DNA from: Stichopus chloronotus
Lineage: Eukaryota > Echinodermata > Holothuroidea > Aspidochirotida > Stichopodidae
Assembly (NCBI GenBank): GCA_021234535.1
Contig: CM037843.1
Coordinates: 12,237,979 to 12,301,978 of the forward strand
Direction of reading: 5' to 3'
DNA length: 64,000 nucleotides
The notes beneath the pieces were generated by a model. That model made no database searches. It saw only the letters and a program-made list of their open reading frames with translations, and had not been told where the DNA came from. The stretch's first letter is position 1, and every line of letters begins with the position of its first letter. Shown piece after piece: positions 59,801 to 64,000 of the stretch. A program made the position numbers and the translations under genes.

Positions 59801-61235
59801 CATGATTGCAGGTTTACGTGTTTGTGTCGCCCAGATCGTTATCACGATATCTCAAGAAGGGAAAGTTGGAAATTTCCCAAACTTGGTACATAGATGCCCC
59901 ATATTAAGAGGAAGAACCCTATTGATTTTGGTGGAGGTCAAAGGACATCTGAGGTCACCAGAGGTCAAACACTGAAAATCTTGTTATCGCAATATCTCAA
60001 AATATCTCAAGAAGGGAAACCCCGAAAGTTCTCAAACTTGGTACAGATATGTGCCATGTTGAGAGGAAGAACCCTATTGTTTTTGGTGGAGGTTACAGGT
60101 CATCTGAGGTCACCAGAGGTAGAAGACTGAAAATCTTGCTAACACAATATCTCAAGAAGTGAAACTGACAGTTCTCAAACTTAGTACATAGATGTTCCAT
60201 ATTGAGATGAAAAACCCCATTGTTTTGGTGGAGGTCAAAGGTCGTCAGAGATCAAACCCTAAAATCTTGTTAACACAATATCTCAAGATATTAAAAATTG
60301 AAATTGAAAATCTTGTTACCACAATATCTCACAAAGGGAAACCCTGACAGTTCTCAAACTTAGTACATAAATGCCCCATATTGAGAGGAAGAACCCTTTT
60401 GTTTTTGGTGGAGGTCAAAGGTCATCTGAAGTCAACAGAGGTCGAAGACTGAAAATCTTGCTAACACAATATCTCAAGAAGGGAAATTGACAGTTCTCAA
60501 ACTTAGTACATATATGTTCCATATTGGGATGAAGAACCCCATTGTTTTTGGTGGAGGTCAAAGGTCGTCTGAGGTCACCAGAGGTCAAACACTAAAAATC
60601 TTGTTAAGACAATATCTCAAGATAGGAATGATGGATACTTCCCATACTTAGTATGTCAGTTGGTCATATCAAGTACAAGAACACTATTGTTTTTGGTGTA
60701 AGTTAAATGTCATCTGAGGTCACCAGAGATCAAACACGGAAAAAATGTTGTTAATATTTATCTCAAGATAGGGATCATTGAAACTTTTGTTATGTATTTT
60801 GTCAATGTATTGCATTAAATATAAGAACCCTATTGTTTTTGATGGAGGTCAAAGGTTACTCTGGGTCAAAGGAGGTCAAATTGTTAAATATTATGAACAT
60901 GATATTGCAAGAACAGAAGCATCTACAGAACTGATATAGCGTTTGAAGCTGTGTCTTATTGAGCAAAACTAGCCTACTGCTTTCAGTTGAGGCCGACAAT
61001 CATTTGGGGTCAACTGGGGTCAAGTTGTGAAACTTGTAAACATTAAAGGAAGCTTGGACAGATGTCATATTTGATTTTCAGATCCACCTTATTGGGTGCA
61101 AGACGCCTATTGATTTTGTTGAGGTCAAAAATCATTTGGGATCAACATGTCCACACAATATGCAATATGCCAGATTAAAAAATACTCATAATTGAATCAT
61201 CGAAACCACAATGCCTTTTGGCTTTTTGGTTTCTC
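59801..61235 (+). repeat. Composite element, variant subtype, 3' end present, about nine to ten monomers
   Basis: Monomers here carry 'aactgaaaatcttgttaacacaatatctcaagaaggg' and 'ggtcatctgaggtcaccagaggtc'. Several are shortened. The 3' end ATCATCGAAACCACAATGCC with hairpin (GCCTTTTGGC) lies at 61195-61233. A second 3'-type end (AAGGAATCACAAAGTCTTTT) follows at 61303-61335, a likely remnant of a subtype II copy. The 5' anchor was not seen. Confidence 0.75.
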
Positions 61236-61445
61236 TCCTGTGGTCGCTTCTTTCTGAAGTGATTGTGTGTATTTGGAAAAAAAAACAGTAGGAGATCTTG
61301 GCAAGGAATCACAAAGTCTTTTGACTTTGTGGTGTAAATATTAGGGTGGGGGCTAGGGGTATGATTAGACACTAGTGTTATGAGAGAAAGGAAAAAATAC
61401 TATCAATGTAAGGAAGAAAGGAACCCTCACTGTTACAATGGTTAT

Positions 61446-62690
61446 TGGTTTCGATAATCGTAACCTTTGTAATCATGCATGTGTGTGTATGTGTGTGTAT
61501 GTATGCCCATGACACCCTACCTTGTAAACACGATATCTTATGAAGGGAAGCTTGGACAGATCTCATATTTGGTATGTAGGTGTACCATATTGAGAAGAAG
61601 AACCCTATTGTTTTTAGTGGAGGTCAAAGGTCATTTGGGGTCAACGGGGGTCAAATTGTGAAAACCTTGTAAACACGATATCTCTAGAAGGAAAGCTTGG
61701 AGAAATCTCATATTTAGTATGTCGGTGTACCATATTAAGGAGAAGAATGTTATCATTTTTGGTGGAGGTCAAAGGTCATTTGGGGTCAACAGGGGTCAAA
61801 TTGTGAAAACCTTGTAAACACGATATCTCAAGAAGGGAGCTTGGACATATCTCATATTCAGTATATAGGTGTACCACATTGAGTAGATGAACCCTATTGT
61901 TTTTGGTGGAGGTCAAAGGTCATTTTGGGTCAACAGGGGTCAAATTGTGAAAACCTTGTAAACACGATATCTCAAGAACGAAAGCTTGGAGAGATCTCAT
62001 ATTTGGTATGTCGGTGTACCATATTAAGGAGAAGAATGTTATCATTTTTGGTGGAGGTCAAAGGTCATTTGGGGTCATCAGGGGTCAAATTGTGAAAACC
62101 TTGGAAACACGATAGCTCAAGAAGGGAAGCTTTGACCTATCTCATATTCAGTATATAGGTGTACCACATTTAGTAGACAAACCCTATTGTTTTTGGTGGA
62201 GGTCAAAGGTCATTCAGGGTCAACAGGGGTCAGATTGTGAAAACCTTGTAAACACAATATCTCAAGAAACAAAGCTTGGACAAATCTCATACTTGGTACG
62301 TAGGTGTACCACATTGAGTAGAAGAACCCTATTGTTTTTGGTGGAGGTCAAAGGTCATTTGGGGTCAACATGGGTCAAATTGTGAAAACCTTGTAAACAA
62401 TATTTCAAGAAGGGAAGCTTGGACAAATGTCATATTTAGTGCATTGGTGTACCACATTGAGTACAACATCCGTATTGATTCTTGTGGAGGTCAAAGGTCA
62501 TTTGAGGTCAACAGGGGTCAGGTTGTGAAAACCTTCTAAACACAACATTTCAAGAAGGGAAGCTTGGACAGATGTCACATGAAGTGTGTAGGTGTATCTT
62601 ATAGAATACAAGAACGCTATGTTTTTAATGGCGGTCAAGGGTCATTTGAGGTCAACAAGGGTCAAAGTGTGAAAACCTTGTAAATAAACT
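61446..62690 (+). repeat. Composite element, subtype I, about eight monomers, 3' truncated
   Basis: The 5' end is TGGTTTCGATAATCGTAACC with (GT)n. The AGGTCAAAGG block recurs at 61621, 61766, 61910, 62055, 62200, 62345 and 62488, spacing 143-145 bp. The last unit fades near 62690 and no hairpin end follows. Confidence 0.85.
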
Positions 62691-64000
62691 GGGACGATTT
62701 ACTGGTATACGTGAGCATGGCATTGACACCTACACTTACAACAACAAAATTAACAGCTAACAATTATACCAAACATACCAGGTGTACCTGGAAAAATGGA
62801 TAATACGTCGTAAAAGTAAAGCTGTGTGAAGAAACCAACTGATACCCCCTCGCTTCTCAAGTTAGTCGATCAGAGAGTATGTAACTGAACTGTACGTAAT
62901 TGGAATAGTCCTTGATTGGGGGTTACGGAAAATTCCAAGACAACCTCTTCAAGTTGTGTAGGCAAAAGCTGTGCACCTTGCAGGGCACATGAACACAAAT
63001 AAGCATTTTAGTGAAAAGAAAAAACTTTGTGACAATGGAACATCAAAATAAGTAGCAATGTTTGTCAGACATAAAAACAAAAGCAAAGTGCAAGACTGAG
63101 GAGTATCCGAAGTACCGTACACCTACCTAGAAAAACGGTTGAAAGGCCGATATGGCAACTTCCCACCATATTAGATACATTAGAATAACAAAAAGAGGAG
63201 TGAATTGCATGCATGTTTCCATTTCGTTCCTACAAATTGGAAAACATTCGTGTTGATGAAACACGGAGTAACATTGTCCCTGTAATTCCCGCCAAAAAGA
63301 AAGCTCAGTTGTATAAGCGGGGGAAAAAAATAGCTAAATAATGTTTTCACCTACAGTTTTGTGCTCATCTCCGTATACTATCTCCCTATACTGCCGTCAG
63401 TTGCACACCTGTCTGTTTCGTTAACGTTGCATAGAATGATAGATTCGTCCCAAGTATATGTACTGCCCATGTAAGTAGCCGACACATGTACACATACCGT
63501 ACATCGCGTATTTAAGGCAGTACGGGCGGAACAGAGAGTTGCGATTGTCAAATAGCAACTCCCTGTTCGGAACCAATGCTTGCCCAATGTTTATTCCAAA
63601 GACAACTTTCTGTTGATGCAAACTGCGAGTGTTATTAAGGTTTTAGACTCCCTAAAGTAAGAGATTTCAGTCACAAAAACTACCGTTGGATCACACACAC
63701 TGTTTTTTTGTCTGTGTACACTTTGTACTGTAGTTACTATCACAATGCTTAGGAAAACATCGTATGCTGAACGTATAAAAAAAAATATCTCAATCGGTCA
63801 AAATTGCCAAACGCATTTGCATGGCATGAGCATAACACCCCAAAGTAGCAATCGGCATCATTTTCGCAAATTTTAATTTGAAGGTACCCTTCTGCGAGAT
63901 ATTTTCGTTCAGGGTGACTTGGGACTTTTGTTGTAGCCTAACATATGTAATACTGAGATAGATCCTAGCCAACACATGTATCACTGGTGCCCTACACTTA
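62691..64000. other. No gene recognised; repeat piece at the window end
   Basis: 63910-64000 ('gtagcctaacatat...cctagccaacacatgtat') matches 53490-53590 inside a composite element, so another copy probably starts or ends here. The rest holds short frames only. Confidence 0.45.

Larger units (their letters stand above)
45980..64000 (+). other. Inferred DYNC1H1 intron 1 (continues past window)
   Basis: It starts at the predicted donor. No sequence resembling the next dynein segments was recognised on the plus strand, so the intron is at least 18 kb. It is made almost wholly of the repeats listed below. Confidence 0.6.

Noticed and set aside
56160..61661. Many 60-80 codon frames with LVEVKGHLGS or similar residues
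   Set aside because: Identical or near-identical frames recur in each monomer array; they are by-products of the repeat.
48595..62690. CRISPR-like array (regular repeats)
   Set aside because: The repeated units are about 145 bp with no short-repeat/unique-spacer pattern, and the DNA is eukaryotic.

Overview
The window is eukaryotic, intron-bearing, AT-rich animal DNA made mostly of transposable elements and minisatellites. The retroelement set (Penelope-like, Rex1/CR1-like, L2/CR1-like, RTE-like, Ty3/gypsy, BEL/Pao) and the dense AGGTCA-rich ~145-bp repeats suggest a marine invertebrate deuterostome, perhaps an echinoderm. That is inference; no species marker was seen. No bacterial-type operon, CRISPR array or rRNA gene was recognised.

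Region by region. 1-9.4 kb (minus strand): a 5'-truncated RTE-like non-LTR element, then a broken Ginger1-type transposase (H2C2 zinc finger, DDE integrase core, GPY motif, C-terminal Ulp1-like protease). Two candidate exons lie further upstream on the same strand, at 5534-5647 and 9158-9401, with matching phase. AGGTCA-rich repeat arrays and a foldback element sit among them. 9.7-19 kb: two copies of a 595-bp inverted-repeat element, an L2/CR1-like pseudogene, a (CATA)n tract, a tRNA-like SINE head, and a 2.9-kb LTR-like element that contains one of the 595-bp copies. 21.7-28.4 kb: a 0.9-kb inverted-repeat element, then a nest in which a hAT-like element sits inside a Rex1-like element that abuts a Penelope-like element, itself split within its GIY-YIG endonuclease by an RTE-like fragment. 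29-43 kb: small inverted-repeat elements, minisatellites and a decayed Ty3/gypsy element. 45.75 kb: the first coding exon of cytoplasmic dynein 1 heavy chain (DYNC1H1), plus strand, the best-supported cellular gene. No later dynein exon was recognised, so 45980 to the window end reads as intron 1. It is filled by a second LTR-like copy, a BEL/Pao gag remnant and five or six composite tandem-repeat elements.

The most striking feature is the composite repeat family. Members have a short inverted repeat near each end, a 5' microsatellite, a variable number of ~145-bp monomers, and a 3' hairpin. This resembles the pearl / DINE-1 / Helentron-associated (HINE) architecture. Most monomers contain AGGTCAAAGGTCA, a perfect nuclear-receptor DR1 sequence, so the putative dynein intron carries dozens of such sites.
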